Below are positions 18,233 to 26,331 of a stretch of DNA of 44,615 bases, in pieces; position 1 is the stretch's first letter, and the number at the start of each line of letters is the position of its first letter. A program made the translations under genes and the position numbers. This DNA comes from a virus. The stretch is taken from positions 1 through 44,615 of IMG/VR virus record IMGVR_UViG_3300000956_000015. One strand, 5' to 3'. Under the pieces are notes generated by a model. That model made no database searches. It had not been told where the DNA came from and saw only the letters and a list, made by a program, of their open reading frames with translations.

Positions 18233-18830
18233 GGCGTTGGCACCTCGCGGCTGGGATTTCCAGGGATTGGAAAACCTCGGTGATGTCCAGCAATTCGTTG
18301 TTGTCCAGACGGCGCACGTACATATCGGTGGTCGGGATGACGTTGCGCGGGAAATACACGGTGTAGATGGTGAAGTCGCTGAGCGGGAATTCCCGCGAGT
18401 CGACCGCCGAGTAGCGCGACAGGTTGACCCAGGTGTCGAACAGCACCGTTTCCGCGCCGGTCTTCTTCTTGACCCCGGACTGCAGGACGGTGGTGGTTTC
18501 CTTGCACACCCGGACATGGAACGGCGCCTGGTGCAGGGCGAAGGTCGTGCCGTACACGTCGGACGCTTCGATGTCCATGTTCAGGCTTTCCAGCAAGTAG
18601 CTGGTCGCGCTGTTGCCCAGGCGGATCACCGCGTAGGTGGACGGTAGGGTCTGCTCGCCGGCCAGCGTGAGGATGCGCTTGCGCTGGCCGAAGTCGCGTT
18701 CGGTGATGAAGCGGTCGTAGACCTGCAGGCGCCCGCGCAGGCCGGTGTCGTCCCAAACGCTGGTCGCGGCATTCCACCCGAGGACCGGGGTCTGCGCGAA
18801 GCGACCGAGAGCGCGGGCGAGGTCGGCCAT
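18225..18830 (-). CDS. Head-tail connector protein, unassigned
   Basis: A 201-residue protein. ATG 18830 overlaps the upstream stop (TAATG) and is chosen over the longer open frame, whose extra 82 codons look like an antisense artefact of the previous gene. It starts MADLARALGRF and has beta-rich stretches STYAVIRLGNSATSYLLES and FPLSDFTIYTVYFPRN, with a late VRRLDNNELLDITEVF. These strands suggest a compact beta domain like the head-closure (stopper) proteins that follow connector genes. I do not recognise a named family; the neck role is inferred from gene order. Confidence 0.55.
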   Translation of the reverse strand: MADLARALGRFAQTPVLGWNAATSVWDDTGLRGRLQVYDRFITERDFGQRKRILTLAGEQTLPSTYAVIRLGNSATSYLLESLNMDIEASDVYGTTFALHQAPFHVRVCKETTTVLQSGVKKKTGAETVLFDTWVNLSRYSAVDSREFPLSDFTIYTVYFPRNVIPTTDMYVRRLDNNELLDITEVFQSLEIPAARCQRRG

Positions 18831-19306
18831 TACTGGATCACCTCGGTCACAGGGTCGGTGCCAGGCACGGCCACGCTGACGTAGTTGGCATACGGCGCAA
18901 TCGCCGCGCCGCCGTCCGCTTCGCTCAGCTCGCCCTTGTACTTGGCCACCTTGGACGCTGCCAGCGCCGCGACGTCCTTCAGGTCGATCTTGAACCGGTC
19001 GATCTGCGCCTTGCCGTCCGTGGTGATGTACGGCACGGCAAACGGCCGGTTGGCGAACTCCAGTGCCACGAACCACTGCGCATAGAGTTTGATCCGGTCG
19101 GCAATGGCCTTGGCCGCTGCAGACGGGGTGCCGGTGGTGCCGGCCGTGAACAGGGTGGCGTGCGTCGGCAGCCAGCCGTCGAGGTCGAGCGACAGTTCGA
19201 GGTCGACCTGAGAATCCAGCATGTAGCGGTCAGGCACGTCATTGGCGTCGACGCCCAGGCAGCCGCGTACCGCATCGGTCGTGGTGTAGTTCCCAAGGGC
19301 TGTCAT
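18830..19306 (-). CDS. Head completion/connector adaptor candidate
   Basis: A 158-residue protein. The start is set at ATG 19306 because AAGGAGG lies 8 nt upstream; an ATG at 19333 would place that site inside the gene. It is largely helical with a central SAAAKAIADRIKLYAQWFVALE and FKIDLKDVAALAASKVAKY. Early residues read TTTDAVRGCLGVDANDVPD, a pattern seen in gp6-like adaptor proteins (helix, acidic turn, helix). It follows a small acidic protein gene and precedes the neck genes. The adaptor role is inferred from helix content and position after the major capsid gene. Confidence 0.6.
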   Translation of the reverse strand: MTALGNYTTTDAVRGCLGVDANDVPDRYMLDSQVDLELSLDLDGWLPTHATLFTAGTTGTPSAAAKAIADRIKLYAQWFVALEFANRPFAVPYITTDGKAQIDRFKIDLKDVAALAASKVAKYKGELSEADGGAAIAPYANYVSVAVPGTDPVTEVIQ

Positions 19307-19319
19307 CGCTCGCGCCTCC

Positions 19320-19616
19320 TTATGCTTCGCCAATCAACTTGGCGGCCATCTGCGCATGCAGCCAGCTGCCTTCCGTTGGTGCCGCGTCGATCCGTACCGC
19401 CGCGACCGGGCTGTAGTGGATGTGCGTGACCGGGTCGGTGTACCCAAACGGGGTCATCGACTTGAGGAACTTGGGCCAGTCGCTTTTCGCCGCTGGTGCG
19501 GGGTGTTCGACATGTTCCAACTGTTCTACCTGTTCGGACTGTTCGGACTGTTCGCCATGTCCCAACTGTTCGGACTGTTCGAGGTGTGTATCTACTTTGC
19601 TTTTGGCGCGCGTCAT
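19320..19616 (-). CDS. Small acidic head-region protein with EQx repeats
   Basis: A 98-residue protein starting at ATG 19616, with GGAG 7 nt upstream; the frame extends upstream but the extra part crosses a stable hairpin. After a basic start (MTRAKSKVDT) residues 13-38 form nine near-tandem tripeptides of the type EQS/EQL/EHV. The C-terminal part reads WPKFLKSMTPFGYTD, VTHIHYSPVAAVRID and ends with a helix LHAQMAAKLIGEA. A short Gly/Pro/Tyr-rich core like this is common in small head proteins next to the major capsid gene. I do not recognise a family. The repeat block is the odd feature, because copy number could vary. Confidence 0.65.
   Translation of the reverse strand: MTRAKSKVDTHLEQSEQLGHGEQSEQSEQVEQLEHVEHPAPAAKSDWPKFLKSMTPFGYTDPVTHIHYSPVAAVRIDAAPTEGSWLHAQMAAKLIGEA
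19503..19580 (-). repeat. Nine-base repeats coding EQx tripeptides
   Basis: About nine imperfect copies of a 9-bp unit (on the minus strand GAACAGTCC-like) coding Glu-Gln-X, one being degenerate (GHG). Units are spaced exactly 9 bp, so slippage would keep the frame. Such a block points to expansion by replication slippage or local duplication. Confidence 0.8.
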
Positions 19617-19645
19617 GGCTCTACTCCAAGTGTTTGAGGGCGGTA

Positions 19646-19665
19646 GAGGGGCCTTTCGGCCCCTC
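19646..19665 (-). terminator. GAAA-loop hairpin after the major capsid gene
   Basis: An 8-bp perfect stem (GAGGGGCC/GGCCCCTC) with GAAA loop on the minus-strand RNA, 15 bp after the capsid stop. No T run follows, so it may stabilise the 3' end or slow read-through rather than terminate fully. Confidence 0.5.
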
Positions 19666-19680
19666 GCGCTTATAACCAAA

Positions 19681-20886
19681 TCACAGCGTTAGAGTCATCA
19701 CTTTGAACGCATCACTATAAAGGCTGTGGGTAATTTCCCCGTAATCGACCCGGAACGCGGTGGCGCGACGCAGGACGAACTGCTCGATCGCGCTGTACTG
19801 CGCCGAGATGTTGATCACGCGACGGAGCGCAAAGCGGGTGTCGATGCCCACGAACGTGTTGGTGGCGATCACGCCATCGTCCACGATCAGAATGCGAGGA
19901 TCAGGCCCGGTCAGGCTGTCGACGGTGATGCCCTGGTTGAACCCTTCGGCTTCCTTGACGAACACGGTGTCGCGAGTCGGCTTGCCGCTGCGCGCCTCGA
20001 TGGCCATCGCGGTGTCCAGGTCGCAAATACCGCCCAAGGTCATCATCTGACGACGATTTTTGTGCATGTATTTGACCCAGGCTTTGTGGGTCATCTGCCC
20101 TGCGGCAGTGATCCCGGTCGGGTCCAGCGAGTCAGCGGTGAAGCTGGCCTTGGCCGTTTCGCCACGGTCCACGTCACCGGCGACGATTGCCGCGATGTCG
20201 CCTTCGACCATCCGCACGCGCTCCTGACGGGCTTGCGCGGTCATCGCCAGGTTGACCAGATCCAACGTCGACGCCTGCGCTGCCTGGTCAGAAATGATCA
20301 GGCCAATCGATTTGGTTGGAATGCTGTTCGAACGCGAGCTGGTGGTGATCGACAGCATCACGTCCGGCTCAGCAAGCTGCGCGATCGGCGACGACGCAGT
20401 GCCTTGCGGGCGGGTGATGTCGATAATCGGCTGGTCAAATTTCGGACCGGTCACCGTTTGGGTTTGCGCGATGAAGCTCGACCAGGTGCCGAGCAAGTCG
20501 CCGTAGTCGTCACGCAGTTTCGACTCGATGGCGCGCATCAGGATTTCCGGGTACAGCATGCGCCCGGCCACGGTGTGGCGGTCGGAACCGTCGCCCCGGG
20601 TAATCGAGTTCATCTGGATGCCGGTTTCAAACATTTCCTTCATGCTCGGCGGGCGAGCGCCGGTGCGGCTGTCGGAACTGGTGTACATGCCGGAGTGCAG
20701 CATGACTTGCTGCAGCACGTCGCCGTACTTCACCAGGTCAGTGGCATCCGCGTACATCTGGTTCAGGTGCTGGGACAGGGACAAGCCCTTGGCAGCCGCG
20801 TCCGCGTACATCTGTACGTGGAACGGCACCTCGGTGAGGTTGCCATCGGCCTTGCGGATCTTCAGCGTGGTAGCGAGGTCGCTCAT
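19681..20886 (-). CDS. Major capsid protein
   Basis: A 401-residue protein starting at ATG 20886 (the upstream ATG at 20901 is not preferred because GGGGGA sits 9 nt before 20886). It follows the portal, protease/scaffold and decoration-type genes, the expected order. The sequence has the feel of an HK97-fold capsid of the lambda E or related group: N-terminal acidic/helical part, then MKEMFETGIQMNSITRG, a long helix with LGTWSSFIAQTQTVTGPKF, QTEQ-like loops, VNLAMTAQARQERVRMVEGD (long spine-type helix near residue 220) and a C-terminal beta region FALRRVINISAQYSAIEQF. It is followed by a stable hairpin, which suits a highly expressed gene. No crosslink residue assignment is possible. Confidence 0.85.
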   Translation of the reverse strand: MSDLATTLKIRKADGNLTEVPFHVQMYADAAAKGLSLSQHLNQMYADATDLVKYGDVLQQVMLHSGMYTSSDSRTGARPPSMKEMFETGIQMNSITRGDGSDRHTVAGRMLYPEILMRAIESKLRDDYGDLLGTWSSFIAQTQTVTGPKFDQPIIDITRPQGTASSPIAQLAEPDVMLSITTSSRSNSIPTKSIGLIISDQAAQASTLDLVNLAMTAQARQERVRMVEGDIAAIVAGDVDRGETAKASFTADSLDPTGITAAGQMTHKAWVKYMHKNRRQMMTLGGICDLDTAMAIEARSGKPTRDTVFVKEAEGFNQGITVDSLTGPDPRILIVDDGVIATNTFVGIDTRFALRRVINISAQYSAIEQFVLRRATAFRVDYGEITHSLYSDAFKVMTLTL

Positions 20887-20924
20887 TTCAATTTCCCCCA
20901 AAAGCTGTATGGAATGAGCGGCGC

Positions 20925-21422
20925 TTAAACGCGCTCAAGCAAGACGAGATCGCCCGCCACCCCGGTGCCCGAAATGATGCGGATCACCTGCCAGTTGTAT
21001 GGGCTTGGCATTGGGATCGTGGCTTCATCAGGCGCTGGCGTTGCATCGACCTGCACCACTACCGCTGGTTTTGGCGCCACCTGCGGGTAGCCCGCAGTGC
21101 CCAGCGCGGTTTGGGTGTACGCGACGACGTAGCCATTCAGCGTCACGGTTTCGCCGGTGCCGACCTGCGCGATCTTGCGACCACGACGCTGCACCGAACC
21201 GAAGCTGAAGCCGGCGTTGACCGTCGACGGCTCGATCGCGGCGACAAAGCCCTCGATCGCGTCGTTGTCGGCGCACAGCACGTAGTTCTGCGCCGTGCCG
21301 CGCTTGACCGCCTTGCCGATGTCGTTGTTACCGAAGGGAGCGGACGAGCTGGCACCGAGGGCAGTCGAAATCGTGTCCTTGATGGCGTCGGTAACGCTTT
21401 CCCCGTAGACGAAAGTAGTCAT
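20925..21422 (-). CDS. Head decoration-type protein
   Basis: A 165-residue protein, start ATG 21422 with GGGGGAAAG 7 nt upstream. It lies between the protease/scaffold gene and the major capsid gene, where lambda-like phages place the decoration protein D. N-terminus TTFVYGESVTDAIKDTIST is helical; then beta strands VLCADNDAIEGFVAAIE, GFSFGSVQRRGRKIAQVG and ETVTLNGYVVAYTQTALG. This barrel-like strand pattern fits decoration proteins that sit at capsid three-folds. Family certainty is moderate; position and size (lambda D is 110 residues) support the role. Confidence 0.65.
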   Translation of the reverse strand: MTTFVYGESVTDAIKDTISTALGASSSAPFGNNDIGKAVKRGTAQNYVLCADNDAIEGFVAAIEPSTVNAGFSFGSVQRRGRKIAQVGTGETVTLNGYVVAYTQTALGTAGYPQVAPKPAVVVQVDATPAPDEATIPMPSPYNWQVIRIISGTGVAGDLVLLERV

Positions 21423-21446
21423 GGATCTTTCCCCCAAAATGTTGTG

Positions 21447-22034
21447 TTAAAGCTTCACGCAGTCCGCATTCGGCACGTAGGTCTGCGCCTTCGTTGCCCC
21501 AAGATCGTTCTCCCCTGGAACCTCGGCTTGCGCGCCGATTTTCATCCGCGAGTTGAAGTCGGAGAGGGTCCGGTGGTAGGTGTTGATCAGGGTTTCCGCG
21601 CTCATGCCGCCAAAACTGGTGGCGCTACGGTTCAGCGGCAGTTCCATGCGGTTGATGGCGTCACCACAGATTTTCATCAGGGTCGTCATGTGTGCCGCGT
21701 GTTCTGTCTCGCTGGCCTGCAGGCGCTTGAGTTCAGATTTGGTTTCAGCAAGCTCGCCGGACAGCGCGATGATCTTGTCGAGGGTCTGATCCGACATTGG
21801 CTCGGCCTTGGCTGCCGGGGCAGTGGCTGGGTCCTTGTCGGCTTTCGGCTCCTTGTCGACCTTCGGTTCTTCCTTCGCCTTGAGGGCGGCGGCGGCCGCA
21901 GCTTCATCGGCTGCGATCTCTTCCGGGGTCTTGTCCTTCACTTCTTCCGACAGGTCAGGGTTTGCCAAGGCCAGTTTCTCAGCCATCCCCGATGCGACGG
22001 CGGCCTGTCCCGCGTCAGTCAGTTTCCGCTTCAT
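21447..22034 (-). CDS. Nested scaffold protein (in-frame start in protease gene)
   Basis: In-frame ATG at 22034 (codon 308 of the protease gene) is preceded by TAGGTGACGAT, a good ribosome site, and would give 195 residues starting MKRKLTDAGQ. The product is acidic/alanine-rich with a helical coiled segment (LSGELAETKSELKRLQ), as expected for head scaffolds. Lambda makes Nu3 the same way from C. The nested start is inferred, not proven. Confidence 0.55.
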   Translation of the reverse strand: MKRKLTDAGQAAVASGMAEKLALANPDLSEEVKDKTPEEIAADEAAAAAALKAKEEPKVDKEPKADKDPATAPAAKAEPMSDQTLDKIIALSGELAETKSELKRLQASETEHAAHMTTLMKICGDAINRMELPLNRSATSFGGMSAETLINTYHRTLSDFNSRMKIGAQAEVPGENDLGATKAQTYVPNADCVKL

Positions 22035-22955
22035 ATCGTCACCTAGTGATGTTGATGGGGTGAGTACAGAGACCTGTGGCTGTCGATTCCCCACCGCGCT
22101 CATCACGGCGGCAACCGCCTTGTCGAACGTGGTGATGGTGTCTACTAGCCCCGCAGCGACGGCGTCGGAGCCCATGAAGACTCGTCCTTCGGCTGAAGTT
22201 TTGATCAGTGCAGGTACGGCGATGCCCCGGTGGAGGGAGACGTGATTGAGGAAAAGGTCGTAGAACTTCCCCATCCGTCCCTCGATATCCGCCTTGGCTT
22301 TGTCGTCCAGCTGTTCGTAGGGCGAGCCCAAAGCCTTGAATTCGCCCTGCCGAAACATGGTCACGTCGATGCCCTGTTCTTTGAGCATTCGCGCGTAGGA
22401 GAAGTGAGCGCTCACGACGCCGATGGACCCGTTCAGGGCCATCGCGGAGCTGTAAACCTTGCGGGCCACGGAGCCGAGCCAATACCCGGCCGACAGCATC
22501 TTGGTGCCGGTGTAGGCGTAGACGGGCATGACGTTGCGGTCGAACTCGGTGAGGAAATCACTCAGTTCGCCGATGCCCTCGGCGCTCCCGCCATTGGTGT
22601 CGATGTCGAGCAGCAGGCCGACGCATCCGGCTTCAGCGGCGACGATCGCGGCATTGCGTACTTCCTGGTACGACACCATGCCGTAGTAGCGGTTGTAGAA
22701 AGATTCCTTGCTGACCATGCTCCCGCTCACGTTGAGCACGGCCACGTCCGAGTGGCGAGTCAGCATATAACCGTAGTCGGAGAAGTCCTCGGGTCCGTCC
22801 GAGTCATCGCCGCTGTAAAGCTTGGGATCGGCGCCGGCCAGCAGCGTCATCGCATTGCGTGTGGCGATCATGCTTTCGTGATCGCCGTACCAGATGTCGC
22901 CCAGCTGAAGTTGCTGGCCGCGCGGCATTTGGCTGAGTTTGCGTTGTGCACTCAT
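21447..22955 (-). CDS. Prohead protease (S49/SppA-like) fused to scaffold
   Basis: A 502-residue protein whose ATG overlaps the portal stop by 4 bp (22955-22952). Residues about 65-285 match the S49 protease family (lambda C, SppA): LLLDIDTNGGSAEG at 114-127, the serine motif NGSIG with Ser177, and the candidate general-base Lys207 in FRQGEFKALG. The C-terminal 195 residues are charged and helical (KAKEEPKVDKEPKADKDPAT), typical of scaffold. An internal in-frame ATG (22034) with AGGTGA upstream would make the scaffold alone, as lambda C makes Nu3. It matures the prohead by cleaving the portal/scaffold set; the fold assignment is firm. Confidence 0.9.
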   Translation of the reverse strand: MSAQRKLSQMPRGQQLQLGDIWYGDHESMIATRNAMTLLAGADPKLYSGDDSDGPEDFSDYGYMLTRHSDVAVLNVSGSMVSKESFYNRYYGMVSYQEVRNAAIVAAEAGCVGLLLDIDTNGGSAEGIGELSDFLTEFDRNVMPVYAYTGTKMLSAGYWLGSVARKVYSSAMALNGSIGVVSAHFSYARMLKEQGIDVTMFRQGEFKALGSPYEQLDDKAKADIEGRMGKFYDLFLNHVSLHRGIAVPALIKTSAEGRVFMGSDAVAAGLVDTITTFDKAVAAVMSAVGNRQPQVSVLTPSTSLGDDMKRKLTDAGQAAVASGMAEKLALANPDLSEEVKDKTPEEIAADEAAAAAALKAKEEPKVDKEPKADKDPATAPAAKAEPMSDQTLDKIIALSGELAETKSELKRLQASETEHAAHMTTLMKICGDAINRMELPLNRSATSFGGMSAETLINTYHRTLSDFNSRMKIGAQAEVPGENDLGATKAQTYVPNADCVKL

Positions 22956-24403
22956 TGGCTGGCGCCTCCGGCTTTCTTCGGTTCGTCGGATTGCAGGGCG
23001 CGGCCTTGCGGGTCGTTGTTGGGGCTGGCGTCGGTGGCTGTGATGCCGGCGCTGCCCCGGCGAAAGCCAGTGCCCGCCAGCGGCGGCGCCCCGGGTGCGC
23101 GCGGGCCAGTGCCCAAGTCCCAGGCGGCTTCGTCGTCCGTGACGAAGCCTTCTGACAGCAGTTCGAGCACGCGCGCCTGGCGCATGGTCTTGAAGGCTTC
23201 AAGCTCCAGTTCCGGGCGCAGGTTGATCGGGTCGAACTTGAATTTGATGTACACGTCGGCGCCGTACAGGCGGGCCGCGAGGGTGAGGATTCGCGACAGG
23301 TTGGTTTCGACCGGGCGGCGGGCGGCGTTGGCGATCTTGAGGAACACCAGCGATTCGGTGTTGCTCAACGACTGCGAGCCCTGCAGGCGCAGGCCGAGCA
23401 TCGACGGGTTGGACTTGAGAGAGGTGGCCAACATGCCCGACAAGGTCTCGATCAGCGGCACGTAGTCGCTTTTCTCTCCTTGACCCTTGAGCATGTCGGC
23501 CGCAACCGTGTCGTACATGACGATCGCATCTTCGGGATTGATGTCCTTCAACGCCTCTTCGATCTTGGTCTTCACCGCGTCCAGTGCGGTCTGCAGCTTG
23601 TCCTTGTCCGCCTTCACATCGGCGGGCAGGGCGGCCATCACCTGCTCGATGCTGATCTTCAACACCAGCCGGCCGTGGCCCTGGTGGCGCACCGCGCGGC
23701 GCATTTCCTGGATGAATTCGGCGTAGCTGAAGGTGTTGTTGACCCCGGCGGCGAGCATCGAATCGGAATAGGCGCGGTTGGCCTGGCGATGCAGCTCGCT
23801 GATGAAGACGGTCGGGTAGTCGAGCGGCACCGGGTCGCCCTGGCTGCGGTTCTGCTGCGGGATCTTCTTCGCCTTGGGGCCGCTGCCGACGTTCTTCCAA
23901 TCGATCGTTTCGAATGGGATGGTGTTGATTTTGCTGGGGAAACGCGCCTTGTCGAGCACCAGTTCCTGGGCCAGGGCGCTGGTCAGCACCACCTCCAGCA
24001 GGGACTGTTCCAGCAACCCTTCGAAGCTGGTCTTGTCGCCGTAGCCGACGCTGTAGTCGAACAGGGTGTCGAAGCTGGCGATGATCTGCCGGGCCATCAG
24101 GCTGCCGGCCAGGTCGAACTGCCCGGTCTGCGTGTTGTACGCCTTGGCGCTGTAGCCGGCGATCGCCACTTCGACGAAGGAAAAAGCGGCCGACGAAAAA
24201 GTGCCCTCGCGCGAATACAGATCACGGATCGAGCCAATCAGGTCGTTACGCGCCCGACTGGCTGTGATCGATTCATTGATCGTCGTGCGATTGTCGCGTG
24301 GCACGACCTGATCCGCCCCGGCGCGCTCAAAAACCGTCTCGGTGACGGCTTTGTTCACGAGCGAACGCGGCAAGATGATCGGCTGCGAAATGGCTCCTGG
24401 CAC
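22952..24403 (-). CDS. Portal protein
   Basis: A 483-residue protein that starts with GTG at 24403 (GGGGG about 10 nt upstream). Gene order after the large terminase and before the protease supports the portal. Sequence signs: an early arginine/asparagine-rich helix region, FSFVEVAIAGYSAKAYN, the wing-like segment LVLDKARFPSKINTIPF, a long helical stem with charged residues (ADKDKLQTALDAVKTKIEEA), and a C-terminal helix/clip pattern with ESLVFLKIANAARRPVETN and MRQARVLELLSEGFVTDDEA, similar to portal crown helices. It forms the dodecameric ring through which DNA passes. The last about 45 residues are Gly/Pro/Ala-rich and disordered. Length fits portals of 450-550 residues. Confidence 0.85.
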   Translation of the reverse strand: MPGAISQPIILPRSLVNKAVTETVFERAGADQVVPRDNRTTINESITASRARNDLIGSIRDLYSREGTFSSAAFSFVEVAIAGYSAKAYNTQTGQFDLAGSLMARQIIASFDTLFDYSVGYGDKTSFEGLLEQSLLEVVLTSALAQELVLDKARFPSKINTIPFETIDWKNVGSGPKAKKIPQQNRSQGDPVPLDYPTVFISELHRQANRAYSDSMLAAGVNNTFSYAEFIQEMRRAVRHQGHGRLVLKISIEQVMAALPADVKADKDKLQTALDAVKTKIEEALKDINPEDAIVMYDTVAADMLKGQGEKSDYVPLIETLSGMLATSLKSNPSMLGLRLQGSQSLSNTESLVFLKIANAARRPVETNLSRILTLAARLYGADVYIKFKFDPINLRPELELEAFKTMRQARVLELLSEGFVTDDEAAWDLGTGPRAPGAPPLAGTGFRRGSAGITATDASPNNDPQGRALQSDEPKKAGGASQ

Positions 24404-24522
24404 TTTATTCGGCCCCCCAAAGGCCCGGCGGTTTAGTTGTGACCCGCTCTTAGAACTAAAGCGTAGACGTGCTTTTCAAAACGGTGGTTGCGAAGTCGAA
24501 AATTCCCGCAATACTCAGGGGT
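24404..24522 (-). other. Terminase-portal gap with a 7-bp inverted repeat
   Basis: A 119-bp gap inside an otherwise tightly packed operon. It holds TTTAGTT (24432-24438) and AACTAAA (24454-24460) with a 15-nt loop, a weak A+T hairpin, and ends with the GGGGGG-type ribosome site of the portal gene. It may slow transcription between packaging and head genes. No small gene was seen in it. Confidence 0.4.
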
Positions 24523-26331
24523 TTACCGTCGAAAACCGGGGGGCAACCAGATGCCGTGAGGCTTGTCCGGGTCGGTGCCGTCCTTGAGCGTGACCTTGCC
24601 GAGGGTCGGGATGTAGGGCACCACCTGGTCTTTCGGCGGCACGGCGATGATCCGCTTGGCCACGTCGGCATACCCCAGCGAGTGCAGGTAGTGGTCATCG
24701 GCGGTGGCCACCCACTGCACGATGGTTTCCCCACTTTCGATGTCGCGCGTCTCGATCCGCTTGAAGGAACGGAAGTGCGCCTTGGCCAGGTCGAACTCGG
24801 TGCTGTTGCGGGTCAGGCGGGTGTTGCCCTTGTTCACCCGGCGCACCAGGTTGTCGAACAGCGCGGTGCGGTTGACCGTCACCAGGCCCTCGATCTCGTC
24901 GCGGGCGATCAGCACATCGAGGGTCTTGAGGTTCTTGGTCGGGCCGGTGTAGTAGCGGCAGGCGTAGATCAGCCCGGCCCCCTGCTTGACCAGGTACTGG
25001 GCCAGCGTGGTGTCGGGGCCGGAGTCGACCACCCCGCACACGCAGCCAAACAGCTGGAACAGCATCATGGTGCGCTTGCCGACGTAGTTGTCGCCGTCCT
25101 GGCGGATACGCTCCTGGTACAACACGTCTTCGCCGCCGCGATCGTTCGGGACGGTGATGGTCAGCCAGCAGGTCTTGCCCACGTCGAGCCCGAGGTAGGT
25201 GCCGGAGGTCACGCGGATGCCGGAGAATTCGGCGTCCTCCGGGCGCGGCACGTGCAGGGTGGTGGCGTGCTGGACGATTTCCTCTTCCAGGAACGAACTC
25301 TGCGCATCCTCGAACGGCAGCCCCAGCTTGAAGTTGACCCAGTCCTTCTTGTTCTCGTACTCGTTGATCAGCAGCAGGGTGCGGGCCAGCGGGTTGATCG
25401 CCGGCACATCGATCGGGATCACCTGGTAGGAGTGTTTGTCGACCCGACTGGGGTAGGTGTGAATCCACTGCCGGCGTTCCGGGTTGGTGAAGTCGGTGTG
25501 CTTGAGGGTGTGGCGGCACAGCGGGCAAAGGAAGAACGCATCGAGCACGCGGATCGCCGGGTTGATCAGGTCGGATTTCTCGAAATCGCGCAGGCTGCCC
25601 TCGAACCCGGGGATCACCACGTCGCGGAAGTAGTCGAGGATCATCCAGCCGCCGCAGTGTGGGCACAGCGTGGCGTAGTGCGCCTGGCTGCCTTCCTCGA
25701 ACATCAGGTTGATCCCGTAGCGGAACACGGTCGGGGTCGAGAAGCTGCGCTTGAGCCCTTCGCCCTGCTTGCTGTGGCCGAGGCGGGAGTCGAAGGTGGT
25801 CAGCACGCGCTGGTTGCAGAAGTCCACTTCGTCACGGAACAGCGCCTGGGCCGGCACCGAGATCGCGGAAATCTTGCCGAAGGTGCCGCTGATGTACAGC
25901 AGCGATCGGCCAAGGCGTTTCTGCTCGTTGTTGTTGAGGTCCTTGTCGATCATCGCCGTGAGGGTTTTCGAGTCGGTCAACACCGGGTTGATCCGCCCCT
26001 GGGCGAAGCGCTTGGCCAGGGCCGAGGTGGGCATGATGTAGATGATCGTGATCTTCTTGGCGATCGCCATCATCGCCAGCATCATCCGAATCCAGATTTC
26101 CGAGGCGCCGACCTGGCTGCACTTCTGCATCGACACGTCTTCGGTGGTGTCGGCCAGAATCTCCGGCTGGTATTCGTGCTCGTGAAACGACCAGGCGCGG
26201 CTGGGGTCCATCGGGTCGGTGGTGTGGGTCGTCAGCCACTTGGGAATGCCGCTGAAATCCCGGGCGTCATAGGCCTGCATACGCAGACGCTCCAGGTAAA
26301 CTTCCAGCTCCGGGCGCAGGCCCGTACTCAT
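24523..26331 (-). CDS. Terminase large subunit, GpA type
   Basis: A 602-residue packaging motor starting at ATG 26331, overlapping the small-subunit gene by 4 bp. The ATPase part has a Walker A-like SMQKCSQVGASE at about 67-78 (lysine on the N-terminal side, as in lambda GpA) and Walker B LFRDEVDF at 164-171. Two CxxC pairs (CPHC 223-226, CPLC 269-272) suggest a zinc knuckle, a hallmark of the GpA group. The nuclease part starts near residue 405 with YLGLDVGKTCW and later CGVVDSGPDTT. It cuts concatemers and drives DNA into the prohead. Length fits GpA (about 640). Confidence 0.92.
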   Translation of the reverse strand: MSTGLRPELEVYLERLRMQAYDARDFSGIPKWLTTHTTDPMDPSRAWSFHEHEYQPEILADTTEDVSMQKCSQVGASEIWIRMMLAMMAIAKKITIIYIMPTSALAKRFAQGRINPVLTDSKTLTAMIDKDLNNNEQKRLGRSLLYISGTFGKISAISVPAQALFRDEVDFCNQRVLTTFDSRLGHSKQGEGLKRSFSTPTVFRYGINLMFEEGSQAHYATLCPHCGGWMILDYFRDVVIPGFEGSLRDFEKSDLINPAIRVLDAFFLCPLCRHTLKHTDFTNPERRQWIHTYPSRVDKHSYQVIPIDVPAINPLARTLLLINEYENKKDWVNFKLGLPFEDAQSSFLEEEIVQHATTLHVPRPEDAEFSGIRVTSGTYLGLDVGKTCWLTITVPNDRGGEDVLYQERIRQDGDNYVGKRTMMLFQLFGCVCGVVDSGPDTTLAQYLVKQGAGLIYACRYYTGPTKNLKTLDVLIARDEIEGLVTVNRTALFDNLVRRVNKGNTRLTRNSTEFDLAKAHFRSFKRIETRDIESGETIVQWVATADDHYLHSLGYADVAKRIIAVPPKDQVVPYIPTLGKVTLKDGTDPDKPHGIWLPPGFRR

